A DNA stretch of 64,000 nucleotides from Burkholderia sp. D-99 (GTDB taxonomy: Bacteria > Pseudomonadota > Gammaproteobacteria > Burkholderiales > Burkholderiaceae): assembly GCF_011605345.1 (NCBI RefSeq), contig NZ_JAAOXM010000001.1:372001-436000 (forward strand). Direction: 5' to 3'. Positions 26,038-35,120 of the stretch are shown piece after piece; the first letter of the stretch is position 1; each line of letters opens with the position of its first letter. The translations under genes were made by a program, and so were the position numbers. The notes under the pieces were generated by a model, which had not been told where the DNA came from, ran no database searches, and was given only the letters and a program-made list of their open reading frames with translations.

Positions 26038-27126
26038 TCAGTGGGTGATCGACAGGAACAGGTACGCGGCGAACAGTGACAGGTGCACGACGCCGTGCAG
26101 TACCGTCGTGCGGCCCTGGCTGAGCGTCAGCGTGCTGACCAGCAGGGTGAGCGCCAGCAGCACGGTTTCCATTGGCCCGATGCCGAGCGTGAGCGGCTGG
26201 CCAACCCAGATGAACACGGCCGCGACGGTCGGGATCGTGAGCCCGATACTCGCGAGCGCGGAACCGAGCGCAAGGTTCATGCTGGTCTGCAGGCGGTTCG
26301 CGCGTGCGGCGGTGACGGCCGCGAGCCCTTCCGGCAGCAGCACGAGCGCGGCGATCACGATACCGACCGCGGCTTCGGGCGCACCGAGCTTCAGCACGGC
26401 GTGCTCGACGGCCGGCGACAGCAGCTTCGCGAGCAGCACGACCGCGACGAGGCTCACGAACAGCAGCAGCATGCTGATCAGCGCGGTGCGGCTGCTCGGC
26501 GGTGCCGCGTGCACCGATTCGTTCGCGCTGTCGTGCGCGGTGAGGAAGTAGTCGCGGTGACGCACGGTCTGCACGAACACGAATGCGCCGTACAGCACGA
26601 GCGACGATACGCCGGCAAACGCGAGCTGCGATTTCGAAAAGAACGGCCCCGGCGCGGCGCTCAGATAGTTCGGCATCACGAGCGACAGCACCGACAGCGA
26701 CGCGAGTACCGCGAGCGCCTTGCTTGCACCGCGCCCCTGGAAGTCCTGCTCGCCGTGCTTCCACGCGCCGACCAGCAGGCAGATGCCGACGATGCCGTTG
26801 CAGATGATCATCACGGCGGCGAACACGGTGTCGCGTGCGAGGCCCGATTTCTCGGGGCCCGCGCCGAGCATCACCGACACGATCAGCGCGACTTCGATGA
26901 CGGTTACGGCGACCGCGAGCACAAGCGTGCCGAACGGTTCGCCGACGCGGTGTGCGACAACTTCGGCATGGTGGACGGCGGCAAACACGGCGCCGGCGAG
27001 CGCGGCGGCGAACACCGCGATGACGAGGCCTTCGGCCGGCACGACGCGCGACAGCGCGAGGACCAGCCATGCGGCAAGCGGGGCCACGAGGGTCCAGCGC
27101 GGGAGCTGGTTGGACGAGAGCGGCAT
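26038..27126 (-). CDS. chaA: Ca2+/H+ (Na+/H+) antiporter ChaA
   Basis: A 362-aa inner-membrane antiporter of the Ca2+:cation antiporter family, exporting calcium, sodium or potassium against protons. About 11 hydrophobic segments are present. The two inverted alpha-repeats are seen as GTLVLAVAVTVIEVALIVSVML (acidic residue in the pore) and VLLPEGLAAVTAARANRLQTSMNLALGSALASIGLTIP, with the conserved PEG and NLALGSALASIG. Length matches E. coli ChaA (366 aa). Start at ATG 27126, the only good one. Monocistronic, convergent with the LysM-fusion unit. Confidence 0.93.
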   Translation of the reverse strand: MPLSSNQLPRWTLVAPLAAWLVLALSRVVPAEGLVIAVFAAALAGAVFAAVHHAEVVAHRVGEPFGTLVLAVAVTVIEVALIVSVMLGAGPEKSGLARDTVFAAVMIICNGIVGICLLVGAWKHGEQDFQGRGASKALAVLASLSVLSLVMPNYLSAAPGPFFSKSQLAFAGVSSLVLYGAFVFVQTVRHRDYFLTAHDSANESVHAAPPSSRTALISMLLLFVSLVAVVLLAKLLSPAVEHAVLKLGAPEAAVGIVIAALVLLPEGLAAVTAARANRLQTSMNLALGSALASIGLTIPTVAAVFIWVGQPLTLGIGPMETVLLALTLLVSTLTLSQGRTTVLHGVVHLSLFAAYLFLSITH

Positions 27127-27676
27127 GGAGGGTTTCCCTATGCGAGTGGCGGCGCGCGACGCGCCGTCACGGGTTGACGAAGCCCGGCCGTACTATCCGC
27201 CGAACGAGGATGATGAAACCGAAGGGCGGCAGCACGCAACGGTGCTGCCCTGGGTTCGCCACCGCGAGGCGGCGAGGGGCGCGGGCGGGCCGGAGCCCGT
27301 CGCTGGATGAAACGATTCGATACGGCTGGCCGCAAACGGTGAGGCGAGCACGCGAGACGACGCGCGGGCCGGAGGCTCGGTTCCGACCCCGGAAGGGCGG
27401 CCGGCGATGGACGACAGTGGCGGCGTGACACGCGGTTTCCCCCTGAAATCCGGCGGTTTGTCGAATTTTATCAGGCGTTCGGGGGTCACTATCTCATATT
27501 CGAACGCTTTCATTGACCTTTCGGTTTACAAAAAGTGCCCCGATCTTTCAAATTTTTGTCTTTGCAGTTTCCGTAACGGTCTCTTGCACGACAAATTCGG
27601 GCTCGCCCTGACATAAATCTACCGACCGGTCGGTTTATAATCGCTTGCACTTCCACTTCATGACGGATCGCAAGCG
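27127..27676. other. Divergent intergenic region, chaA / paa operon
   Basis: About 550 bases without a gene. The half next to the paa operon (27430-27660) is markedly more AT-rich than the surrounding genome and carries the TetR-type palindrome at 27621-27634. The half next to chaA is GC-rich and shows nothing I can name. Confidence 0.6.
27621..27641 (+). promoter_or_regulatory. PaaR/TetR-type operator overlapping the -10 of the paa operon
   Basis: ACCGACCGGTCGGT (27621-27634) is a perfect 14-bp palindrome, the shape expected for the TetR-family repressor of phenylacetate genes in beta-proteobacteria. It abuts a consensus -10, TATAAT (27636-27641), 36 nt upstream of paaH. A repressor bound there would block RNA polymerase. 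The -35 is not clear. Confidence 0.7.
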
Positions 27677-29233
27677 ATGGCTGTTTCTTCTGCACATTCG
27701 GTGAACTCGGGCGCGCTGGCGCCGTCGGCGGTCGTCGGCGTGATCGGTGCCGGCGCGATGGGCGCGGGCATTGCGCAGGTCGCGGCGGCGGCCGGCCATA
27801 CGGTGCTGCTGTACGACCTGAACGAAGCGGCCTGCGACAAGGCGCTGGCCGGCATCCGCGCGCAGTTCGCGCGGCTCGCGGAGAAGGGCCGGCTCGAACC
27901 GGCACAGGCCGAAGCGGCCGGCAGCCGGCTCCGCGCGGTGCGTGCGCTGGCCGATTTCGCAGGTGCCGCGCTGATCGTCGAGGCGGCGGCCGAGCGGCTC
28001 GACGTGAAGCGCGAGATCTTCGCGACGCTCGAGCGCCATGTCGATGACGCGTGCCTGCTGGCGACCAACACATCGTCGATCTCGATCACGTCGATCGCGG
28101 CCGGGCTGCGCGTGCCGCAGCGCGTCGCCGGTCTGCATTTCTTCAACCCGGCGCCGCTGATGGCACTCGTCGAGGTGGTCAGCGGGCTCGCGACCGCGCC
28201 GGACGTCGCGCAGGTGCTGGTTGCAACGGCCGCCGCGTGGGGCAAGCAGCCCGTGATGGCGAAATCGACGCCGGGCTTCATCGTGAACCGCGTCGCACGG
28301 CCGTATTACGCGGAAGCGCTGCGCGTGCTGAACGAGCAGGGCGGCGCACCGGCCTCGATCGATGCGGTGATGCGCGAGGCCGGCGGCTTCCGGATGGGGC
28401 CGTTCGAGCTGATGGACCTGATCGGCCACGACGTGAACTTCGCGGTGACCGAATCCGTGTTCCGCGCGTACTTCAACGATCCGCGCTACACGCCGTCGCT
28501 GATTCAGCAGGAGCTCGTGAACGCGGGCTTCCTCGGGCGCAAGTCGGGGCGCGGTTTCTACTCGTATGCGGATGGTGCAACGCCGCCGGCGCCCGATCTC
28601 GAAGCCCCGCGCGACGCGCCGGCCGACGTTGCACTGTTTGCGCAGGACGGCCCGGCCGCCGCGCTGCATACGCGCTTCACCGAGCGCATCGCGGGTGCCC
28701 GGCAGGCCGGCGCGCATGCCGACGACCTGCTCGCGACGGCCGGCCGCGCATCGATCGCGCTGACCGACGGCCGCACCGCGACCGCGCGCGCCGCGCAAAC
28801 GGGCGTGGCCGATCTCGTGCTGGTCGACCTGGCGCGCGATTACGCGCAGGCCGGGCTGGTCGCGCTGACGCGCGCGCTCCAGTGCAGCGACGCAGCCTAT
28901 GCGGACGCGGTCGGCCTGTTCCAGCAGGCGGGTTTTCGCGTCGTCGGCGTCGCGGACGTGCCGGGCATGGTCGCGATGCGCACCGTCGCGATGCTCGCGA
29001 ACGAGGCGGCCGACACGGTGAACCAGGGCGTGTGCTCGCCCGCCGATCTCGACCTCGCGATGGAGAAGGGCGTGAACTACCCGTGCGGCCCGCTCGCGTG
29101 GGCCGATGCGATCGGCATCGCCCGCGTGCATCGCGTGCTGTCGAACCTGGCGGCGAGCTACGGCGAGGACCGCTATCGCGTGTCGCCCCGCCTCGCCGCA
29201 CTGCATGCGGCCGGTCGCACGTTCCGGTCGTAA
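27677..29233 (+). CDS. paaH: 3-hydroxyacyl-CoA dehydrogenase PaaH
   Basis: A 518-aa NAD-dependent enzyme that oxidises 3-hydroxyadipyl-CoA to 3-oxoadipyl-CoA in the phenylacetate pathway. The N-terminal Rossmann motif is VVGVIGAGAMGAGIAQVAAAAGH; the HAD signature with the catalytic His is QRVAGLHFFNPAPLMALVEVV; NRVARPYYAEALRVL and GPFELMDLIGHDVN mark the first C-terminal domain, and a second half domain follows (RTVAMLANEAADTVNQG), giving the long PaaH form rather than the 280-aa form. First gene of an operon with paaK and an enoyl-CoA hydratase. Confidence 0.94.
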   Translation: MAVSSAHSVNSGALAPSAVVGVIGAGAMGAGIAQVAAAAGHTVLLYDLNEAACDKALAGIRAQFARLAEKGRLEPAQAEAAGSRLRAVRALADFAGAALIVEAAAERLDVKREIFATLERHVDDACLLATNTSSISITSIAAGLRVPQRVAGLHFFNPAPLMALVEVVSGLATAPDVAQVLVATAAAWGKQPVMAKSTPGFIVNRVARPYYAEALRVLNEQGGAPASIDAVMREAGGFRMGPFELMDLIGHDVNFAVTESVFRAYFNDPRYTPSLIQQELVNAGFLGRKSGRGFYSYADGATPPAPDLEAPRDAPADVALFAQDGPAAALHTRFTERIAGARQAGAHADDLLATAGRASIALTDGRTATARAAQTGVADLVLVDLARDYAQAGLVALTRALQCSDAAYADAVGLFQQAGFRVVGVADVPGMVAMRTVAMLANEAADTVNQGVCSPADLDLAMEKGVNYPCGPLAWADAIGIARVHRVLSNLAASYGEDRYRVSPRLAALHAAGRTFRS

Positions 29234-29291
29234 CGCCGGCTGCGTTACCTCGATCACGATAACGACATCACTCCATTGGAGGAGCACCCCG

Positions 29292-30614
29292 ATGACTCAC
29301 CCGACGCATCCCGCCGCCGCCCTCGAGCCGATCGAGACCGCCAGCCGCGACGAACTGCAGGCGCTGCAGCTCGAGCGCATGAAGTGGTCGCTGCGCCACG
29401 CGTACGACAACGTCCCGCACTATCGCCGCACGTTCGATGCGGCGGGCGTGCATCCGGACGACCTGAAGTCGCTCGCCGATCTCGCGAAGTTCCCGTTCTC
29501 GACCAAGAACGATTTGCGCGACAACTATCCGTTCGGGCTGTTCGCGGTGCCGCGTGAGCAGGTCGTGCGCGTGCACGCGTCGAGCGGCACGACGGGCAAG
29601 CCGACGGTGGTCGGCTACACCGCGCGCGACATCGACACCTGGGCGAACGTGACCGCGCGCTCGATCCGCGCGGCCGGCGGCCGCCCGGGCGACACGCTGC
29701 ACAACGCGTTCGGCTATGGCCTCTTCACGGGCGGTCTCGGGATTCACTACGGCGCGGAACGGCTCGGCTGCATGGTCGTGCCGATGTCGGGCGGGCAGAC
29801 CGAGAAGCAGGTGCAACTGATCCGCGATTTCGAGCCGAAGATCATCCTCGTCACGCCGTCGTACATGCTGAACCTGATCGACGAGATGGTGCGGCAGGGG
29901 ATGGATCCGGCCGAATCGTCGCTGAAGATCGGCATCTTCGGCGCCGAGCCGTGGACGCAGGCGCTGCGCGAGGAAGTGGAGACGCGCGTGGGCATCGACG
30001 CGCTCGACATCTACGGGCTGTCGGAAGTGATGGGCCCGGGCGTCGCGTGCGAATGCGTCGAGACGAAAGACGGCCCGGTGATCTGGGAAGACCATTTCTA
30101 TCCGGAGATCATCGATCCCGTCACGGGCGAAGTGTTGCCCGACGGCAGCCAGGGCGAGCTCGTGTTCACGTCGCTGACGAAGGAAGCGATGCCGGTGATC
30201 CGCTACCGCACGCGCGACCTCACCGCGCTGCTGCCGCCGACCGCGCGCGCGATGCGCCGTCTCGCGAAGATCACGGGCCGCTCCGACGACATGCTGATCG
30301 TGCGCGGCGTGAACGTGTTCCCGAGCCAGATCGAGGAAATCGTCGTCGCGCTGCCGCAGTTGTCGGGCCAGTTCCAGATCACGCTGTCGCGTGACGGTCA
30401 CATGGATCGTCTCGACCTCGCGGTCGAACTGCGCTCCGAAGCGGCCGCGTCCGTCACCGACAGCGATCGCGCGGCGCTCGCGCGCGAGCTGCAGCACCGG
30501 ATCAAGACGATGGTCGGTGTGTCGTCCGGCGTGACGGTGCTGGCGGCGGGCGGCATTCCCGCGACCGCGACCGGCAAGGCCCGGCGCGTGATCGACCGCC
30601 GCCAGGCCGCGTAA
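29292..30614 (+). CDS. paaK: Phenylacetate-CoA ligase PaaK
   Basis: A 440-aa adenylate-forming enzyme that activates phenylacetate to phenylacetyl-CoA, the first step of aerobic phenylacetate breakdown. The AMP-binding P-loop is VRVHASSGTTGKPTVVGYT; LDIYGLSEVMGPGVACEC is the A5-type motif; RTRDLTALL and ITGRSDDMLIVRGVNVFPSQIEE are the hinge and C-terminal lid motifs; the catalytic lysine region ends in ATATGKARRVIDRR. ATG 29292 follows TTGGAGGAGCACCCCG. It lies 58 nt after paaH. B. cenocepacia is known to have two paaK paralogues; which one this is cannot be told here. Confidence 0.96.
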   Translation: MTHPTHPAAALEPIETASRDELQALQLERMKWSLRHAYDNVPHYRRTFDAAGVHPDDLKSLADLAKFPFSTKNDLRDNYPFGLFAVPREQVVRVHASSGTTGKPTVVGYTARDIDTWANVTARSIRAAGGRPGDTLHNAFGYGLFTGGLGIHYGAERLGCMVVPMSGGQTEKQVQLIRDFEPKIILVTPSYMLNLIDEMVRQGMDPAESSLKIGIFGAEPWTQALREEVETRVGIDALDIYGLSEVMGPGVACECVETKDGPVIWEDHFYPEIIDPVTGEVLPDGSQGELVFTSLTKEAMPVIRYRTRDLTALLPPTARAMRRLAKITGRSDDMLIVRGVNVFPSQIEEIVVALPQLSGQFQITLSRDGHMDRLDLAVELRSEAAASVTDSDRAALARELQHRIKTMVGVSSGVTVLAAGGIPATATGKARRVIDRRQAA

Positions 30615-30652
30615 TTCCGATGTTTGCCGTTCTACCCGAGGAAACCTGTTCG

Positions 30653-31453
30653 ATGGATGGATTGAAGACCCTGGCCGTCACGGTCGATGCGCGCGGCATC
30701 GCAACCGTCGCGTTGCAGCGCGGTGACGTGCTCAACGCATTCGACGAGACGATGATCGCCGAGCTGACCGACGCGTTCACCACGCTCGGCCGGCGCGACG
30801 ACGTGCGCGCGATCGTGCTGCGTTCGGACGGCCGCGCGTTCTGCGCGGGCGCCGACCTGCAGTGGATGCAGCGCGCGAGCGCGAACGACGCGGCCGCGAA
30901 CCTGCGCGACGCAGAGCGGTTCGCCGCGATGATGCGCGCGATCCGGCAGTGCCCGAAGCCCACGGTGGCGCGCGTGCAGGGCCATGCGTTTGGCGGCGGT
31001 GTCGGCCTGTGCGCGGCGTGCGACATCGTGATCGCGAGCGATCACGCGCGGTTCTCGGTCAGCGAGGCACGCTTCGGGATCCTGCCGGCCGTGATCGGGC
31101 CGTATCTGGTCGAGGCGGTCGGCCAGCGCCAGGCGCGCCGGCTCGCGCTCACCACAACCCAGCTCGCCGCCGGCGAGGCCGTCGCGATCGGCCTGATTCA
31201 CCAGGCCGTGCCGCTCGATTCGCTCGACGAAGCACTCGACCGGACGCTCGCGGAACTCGGCCACAACGGCCCGAACGCGCTGATGGAGATCAAGCGCTTC
31301 TTCGACGCGATCGGCGAGTATCCGCCGTCGGACGAGCGCGCGGCGTTCACCGCGCAGACGATCTCCCGCGTGCGGGCGACGCCGGAAGCGAAGGAAGGCT
31401 TTGCCGCGTTCTTCGCGAAGCGGCCGCCGGCATGGGAGGCGGGCGCCGAGTAA
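30653..31453 (+). CDS. Enoyl-CoA hydratase/isomerase (crotonase) family protein
   Basis: A 266-aa crotonase-fold enzyme. Oxyanion-hole motifs are RAFCAGADLQWMQ and GHAFGGGVGLCAACDIVIA; the acidic residue of hydratases is in SEARFGILPAVIGPYLV. The ADLQWMQR stretch resembles methylglutaconyl-CoA hydratases (LiuC) as much as PaaF/PaaG, so the substrate is open. ATG 30653 was chosen since GAGGAAA stands just upstream; an in-frame ATG at 30620, 5 nt after the paaK stop, would add 11 residues. Third gene of the paa operon (38-nt gap). Confidence 0.9.
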   Translation: MDGLKTLAVTVDARGIATVALQRGDVLNAFDETMIAELTDAFTTLGRRDDVRAIVLRSDGRAFCAGADLQWMQRASANDAAANLRDAERFAAMMRAIRQCPKPTVARVQGHAFGGGVGLCAACDIVIASDHARFSVSEARFGILPAVIGPYLVEAVGQRQARRLALTTTQLAAGEAVAIGLIHQAVPLDSLDEALDRTLAELGHNGPNALMEIKRFFDAIGEYPPSDERAAFTAQTISRVRATPEAKEGFAAFFAKRPPAWEAGAE

Positions 31454-31497
31454 GCGCAAGCGACGACGATCGGCGCCGCCGCGGGCGCGCCCGCATT

Positions 31498-31524
31498 TTG
31501 TGTCGCGGGCGCTTGCTCTACAAT
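31498..31524 (+). promoter_or_regulatory. Possible sigma70 promoter of the MarC gene
   Basis: TTGTGT (31498-31503) and TACAAT (31519-31524) are separated by 15 nt, slightly short, and lie 51 nt upstream of the start codon. The -10 is good and the -35 is weak. Confidence 0.4.
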
Positions 31525-31574
31525 GCGTGACCTCCGGCGCACCGCCGGCCCAGCCCCGACCGATTCTTCGCCCG

Positions 31575-32246
31575 ATGATCGTCAACCGCCTTATCTCCGA
31601 GATCCTGTTCGGCTTCACCGGCCTGATCGGCATCATCAATCCGATCGGCATCGCGTTCCTGTTTCTGGAGCGAACCGAGGCACTCACCGAGCATGAACGC
31701 GATCTGCTCGCGAGGAAGGTCGCGTTCAACGCGTTCATCGTGCTGATGGTCGCGTTCTTCGCCGGCACGCCGGTGCTGCATTTCTTCGGGATTTCGATGG
31801 AAGCGCTGCGGATCGGCGGCGGCTTCGCGGTTGCCGTCGCGGGCTGGCAGATGCTCAACGAACCCGACGGGCCGGGCGGCGGCGACACGCCGGTCAAGCC
31901 AATCGACGCGAACGCGATCATGACGCGCGCGTTCTTCCCGTTGACGATGCCGCTCACGGTCGGCCCCGGCTCGATCGCCACCGCGATCGCGCTGAACGCG
32001 AACCGCACGCACAAGCTGTCGGAGTTCATGCTGTCGAGCATCGTGTCGATCGCCGTGTCCGTGCTGGTCGCGCTCGTGATCTGGCAGGTCTACAGCCGTT
32101 CCGCGCTGCTGTCGCGCTACCTCGGCAGCGAAGGCACCAAGGTCGCGAAGCGCGTGTCGGCGTTCCTGCTGCTGTGCATCGGCGTGCAGATCATGCTGAC
32201 CGGCTTTTCGGCGTTCCTGCAGCCGATCGCCGACCAGGCCAAGTAA
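31575..32246 (+). CDS. MarC family integral membrane protein
   Basis: A 223-aa protein with six hydrophobic segments (UPF0056/MarC). Family motifs visible: GLIGIINPIGIAFLFLERTE near the N-terminus, FGISMEALRIGGGFAVAVAGWQML, and AFFPLTMPLTVGPGSIATAIALNAN. MarC proteins were once linked to multiple antibiotic resistance but that link was not upheld; their transport role is unknown. The start at 31575 places the first helix properly; it has a promoter-like sequence upstream and appears monocistronic. Confidence 0.93.
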   Translation: MIVNRLISEILFGFTGLIGIINPIGIAFLFLERTEALTEHERDLLARKVAFNAFIVLMVAFFAGTPVLHFFGISMEALRIGGGFAVAVAGWQMLNEPDGPGGGDTPVKPIDANAIMTRAFFPLTMPLTVGPGSIATAIALNANRTHKLSEFMLSSIVSIAVSVLVALVIWQVYSRSALLSRYLGSEGTKVAKRVSAFLLLCIGVQIMLTGFSAFLQPIADQAK

Positions 32247-32442
32247 GCGGCCGGCGCCGCTGCGCGCGTCCCGCGCAGCCTGCACCTCGCGCGACCCCGC
32301 GCGCCCTCGCGCCGGCGAACGCCCCCTTCGTACGATGCGGCGGCGCCGCACGTCTTTTCGCTGCCCGGGATACCATGCGACGGTTCGGCGGATGCGCGGC
32401 GCGCATCCGGCCGTCAGCTCAACTTCAATGGCGAGGCGTGCA

Positions 32443-33423
32443 ATGGAATACGTGAAATTCGGATCGACAGGGCTGGAAGTGTCCAACCTGGTGCTGGGTT
32501 GCATGACGTTCGGTGAACCGTCGCGCGGCTCGCACCCGTGGACGCTGCCGGAAGCGGAGAGCCGCCCGATCATCCAGCGCGCGGTCGAAGCCGGCATCAA
32601 CTTCTTCGATACCGCGAACATTTATTCGGACGGCACGTCGGAGGAGATCGTCGGCCGCGCGCTGCGCGATTTCGCGAAACGCGACGAGATCGTGATCGCG
32701 ACCAAGGTGTTCTACCGGATGCGGCCGGGGCCGAACGGCGCCGGCCTGTCGCGCAAGGCGATCATGACCGACATCGACCAGAGCCTGAAGCGGCTCGGCA
32801 CCGATTACGTCGATCTCTACCAGATCCACCGCTGGGACTACGGCACGCCGCTCGAGGAGACGCTCGAGGCGCTGCACGACGTCGTGAAGGCCGGCAAGGC
32901 GCGTTATATCGGCGCGTCGTCGATGTTCGCGTGGCAGTTCGCGAAGGCGCTGCACACGTCGAAGCAGCACGGCTGGACCCGCTTCGTCAGCATGCAGAAC
33001 CACCTGAACCTGCTGTATCGGGAAGAGGAGCGGGAAATGCTGCCGCTGTGCAAAGACGAAGGGATCGCGGTAATTCCGTGGAGCCCGCTCGCGCGCGGCC
33101 GCCTGACGCGCAACTGGGACGAGTCGACCGAGCGGCAGCAGAGCGACGCGGTCGGCCAGCGGCTTTACGACGCGACGGCGGAGTCGGACAAGGCAGTCAT
33201 CGACGCCGTTGCAACGATCGCGGCCGCACGCAACGTGCCGCGGGCGCAGGTTGCACTCGCATGGGTCGCGCAGAAGGCCGGGGTCACCGCGCCGATCGTC
33301 GGCATTTCGAAGCCGCAGCAACTGGACGACGCACTGGCCGCGCTCGAACTGAAACTGACCGACGACGAGATCGCCACGCTCGAACGTCCGTACGTGCCGC
33401 ACGCGGTCGCCGGAATCAACTGA
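32443..33423 (+). CDS. Aldo/keto reductase
   Basis: A 326-aa NADPH-dependent oxidoreductase of the AKR superfamily, near the YajO/YhdN-like and Kv-beta-like groups. The catalytic tetrad is seen: Asp and Tyr in NFFDTANIYSDGTSEE, Lys in IVIATKVFYRM, and His in YQIHRWDYGTP. The cofactor end reads VIPWSPLARGRLTR and APIVGISKPQQLDDAL. GAGG precedes ATG 32443 by eight bases; an ATG five codons upstream is possible. It would reduce aldehydes or ketones in the cytoplasm; the substrate is unknown. Convergent with the CPBP gene. Confidence 0.94.
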   Translation: MEYVKFGSTGLEVSNLVLGCMTFGEPSRGSHPWTLPEAESRPIIQRAVEAGINFFDTANIYSDGTSEEIVGRALRDFAKRDEIVIATKVFYRMRPGPNGAGLSRKAIMTDIDQSLKRLGTDYVDLYQIHRWDYGTPLEETLEALHDVVKAGKARYIGASSMFAWQFAKALHTSKQHGWTRFVSMQNHLNLLYREEEREMLPLCKDEGIAVIPWSPLARGRLTRNWDESTERQQSDAVGQRLYDATAESDKAVIDAVATIAAARNVPRAQVALAWVAQKAGVTAPIVGISKPQQLDDALAALELKLTDDEIATLERPYVPHAVAGIN

Positions 33424-33445
33424 GCGGCAGAGCGCCGCGCGGCCG

Positions 33446-34312
33446 TCAGCGCGCGGCGTCGAGCATCGGGTAGGTGAACAGGCCGAAGTGGACGACGTTG
33501 AGCCCCGCATGCGCGAGCGTGGACGCGAGCAGTCCGCCGCGCCGCCAGGCGAGGCCGTAGCCGACGCCGGCCACCGTGCCGAGCACGATCCATTGCCAGC
33601 CGCCGGCCGCATGCGCGGCGCCGAACAGCACCGCGCCGATCGCCAGCGCGGCCCATGGCCCCCATGCGAACGCGTGGAACGCGCGCGTCAGCCCACCCTG
33701 GACGTAGCCGCGGAACAGCGCTTCCTCGACGAGCGTCACGAGCAGCAGGTTGTTCACGAGCCACAGCCACCCGGACGGTGGCCACTTGGGCGCCCAGCCG
33801 ACCATGCCGAACGCGAGCGCGCCGGCCAGGCACGCGGCCGCCGTTGCGACGGCGGCCACCGCGCCGGTGCGCAGCGCGCGCGACAGCGGGTGGTCGGGGG
33901 CGACCCACGGCAGCACCCACACCAGCCACAGGCCGACGAGCGGCTTGTCCAGGTTCAGGTACATCGTGAACGGCACGGCATCCGGCGTGAAGCGCGTCGG
34001 CGCGATCACGCGTGGATTGTGGAAGCCGGGAATCAGGTGCAGGCTGAGTGCGATCGCGAGTGCGGCAAAGACGACGTGCGCCGCGATGCGCACCGCGCGC
34101 GCTCGCTCGGGCATCACGCCCCAGGCGGCCGCGGCCAGCAACGCGAGCGGTGCCAGCGTGAGCGGCGCGAGCTTGCCGAACGCCAGCGCGCATGCATAGG
34201 CGAGCGCGGCGAGGCCGACGCTCAGGCCGTGCTGCGGGCGATGCCACGCGAACGCGGCGGCCGCGAACAGGGCGAGCCAGATCGTGGCGGACGGAAGGAG
34301 CGAAAGGGACAT
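33446..34312 (-). CDS. CPBP family intramembrane metalloprotease
   Basis: A 288-aa membrane protein with about eight hydrophobic segments and the three CPBP (Abi/CAAX protease-like) motifs in order: EEALFRGYVQGG (EExxxR), VLFGAAHAAGGW (FxxxH), and STLAHAGLNVV (HxxxN). These residues hold the metal in glutamic-type prenyl proteases such as Rce1; bacterial members include bacteriocin maturation and immunity proteins, but most have no known substrate. It precedes no bacteriocin gene here. The next upstream gene on the strand is the VC0807-like protein (74-nt gap). Confidence 0.9.
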   Translation of the reverse strand: MSLSLLPSATIWLALFAAAAFAWHRPQHGLSVGLAALAYACALAFGKLAPLTLAPLALLAAAAWGVMPERARAVRIAAHVVFAALAIALSLHLIPGFHNPRVIAPTRFTPDAVPFTMYLNLDKPLVGLWLVWVLPWVAPDHPLSRALRTGAVAAVATAAACLAGALAFGMVGWAPKWPPSGWLWLVNNLLLVTLVEEALFRGYVQGGLTRAFHAFAWGPWAALAIGAVLFGAAHAAGGWQWIVLGTVAGVGYGLAWRRGGLLASTLAHAGLNVVHFGLFTYPMLDAAR

Positions 34313-34386
34313 GACAGGAGCGGCATTCGTCGGACGAGACGCCGCGCATCATACAGCAGCCGTCCGGTCGTGCCGGCCGGGCGCCG

Positions 34387-35058
34387 TCAGCGGCCGGCGG
34401 TTTCGGTGACGCCGTCGCGCCCCGGGATGTGAACGCTGTTGCGCACGCGCATCCGCCGCCGGTACCAGAATGTCCACGTCAGCAGACAGCCGAACACGGT
34501 GTAGCCGATGATCGGCGACACGACCAGCACGCGTTCGACCGGCCAGCTCACGACCATCCAGAGGCGCAGCAGCATTTCCAGCGTCATGAACGCGCCCCAG
34601 ATGAAGGTCATCCGCCGGAGCATCTGCCGCAGCCCCGGCTGCGTGTCCCAGACCGCCTCGAAATGCGCGGCGCCGCCATCCATCTCGCGGGCCACGGTGG
34701 CGCGGGCGAGATAGAAGATCAGCGGGCGTTCACGGAACAGCGACAGCAGGAACACGATGCCGATCGTGCCCGACGCGAGCGATTCGCGCATCAGGAGCGT
34801 GCGCGGGCTGCCGCCGAGTGCCATCCCGATGATCGACAGCGCAATGCCGAGCAGCACGATGGCCGCCACCGCATCGACGCGGCGCGAGCGGATGAATTCG
34901 ACGATCGACCAGATGATCGGCGGGACCGCCGACGCGTACAGCGCGCCGGTTTCGCCGAAATACGGCTGCGCGGCCCGGTAGGCAACCCAGGGCAGCACCA
35001 GGTTGACGAAGAGTTCGAGAATCAGTCCGGCTCGCGGTTTCACGGTGAGCAATTCCAC
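34387..35058 (-). CDS. VC0807-like / septation-protein-A-like membrane protein
   Basis: A 223-aa polytopic protein (about six hydrophobic segments: GLILELFVNLVLPWVAYRAA, AVPPIIWSIVEFI, AVAAIVLLGIALSIIGMA, GIVFLLSLF, RMTFIWGAFMTLEMLLRL, IIGYTVFGCLLTWTFWY). The NLVLPW and PPIIWS motifs and the LFRERPLIFYLAR loop are typical of the VC0807 family, related in layout to intracellular septation protein A. Function is unknown. The start is GTG 35058; no Shine-Dalgarno is visible and a second GTG five codons later is also possible. Confidence 0.75.
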   Translation of the reverse strand: MELLTVKPRAGLILELFVNLVLPWVAYRAAQPYFGETGALYASAVPPIIWSIVEFIRSRRVDAVAAIVLLGIALSIIGMALGGSPRTLLMRESLASGTIGIVFLLSLFRERPLIFYLARATVAREMDGGAAHFEAVWDTQPGLRQMLRRMTFIWGAFMTLEMLLRLWMVVSWPVERVLVVSPIIGYTVFGCLLTWTFWYRRRMRVRNSVHIPGRDGVTETAGR

Positions 35059-35120
35059 GCAGGTTGGGGCGAACGCGCAAAGGGCGTGGTGGCCCCCGGC
35101 TGCCCCGAAAAGGGTTCGGT

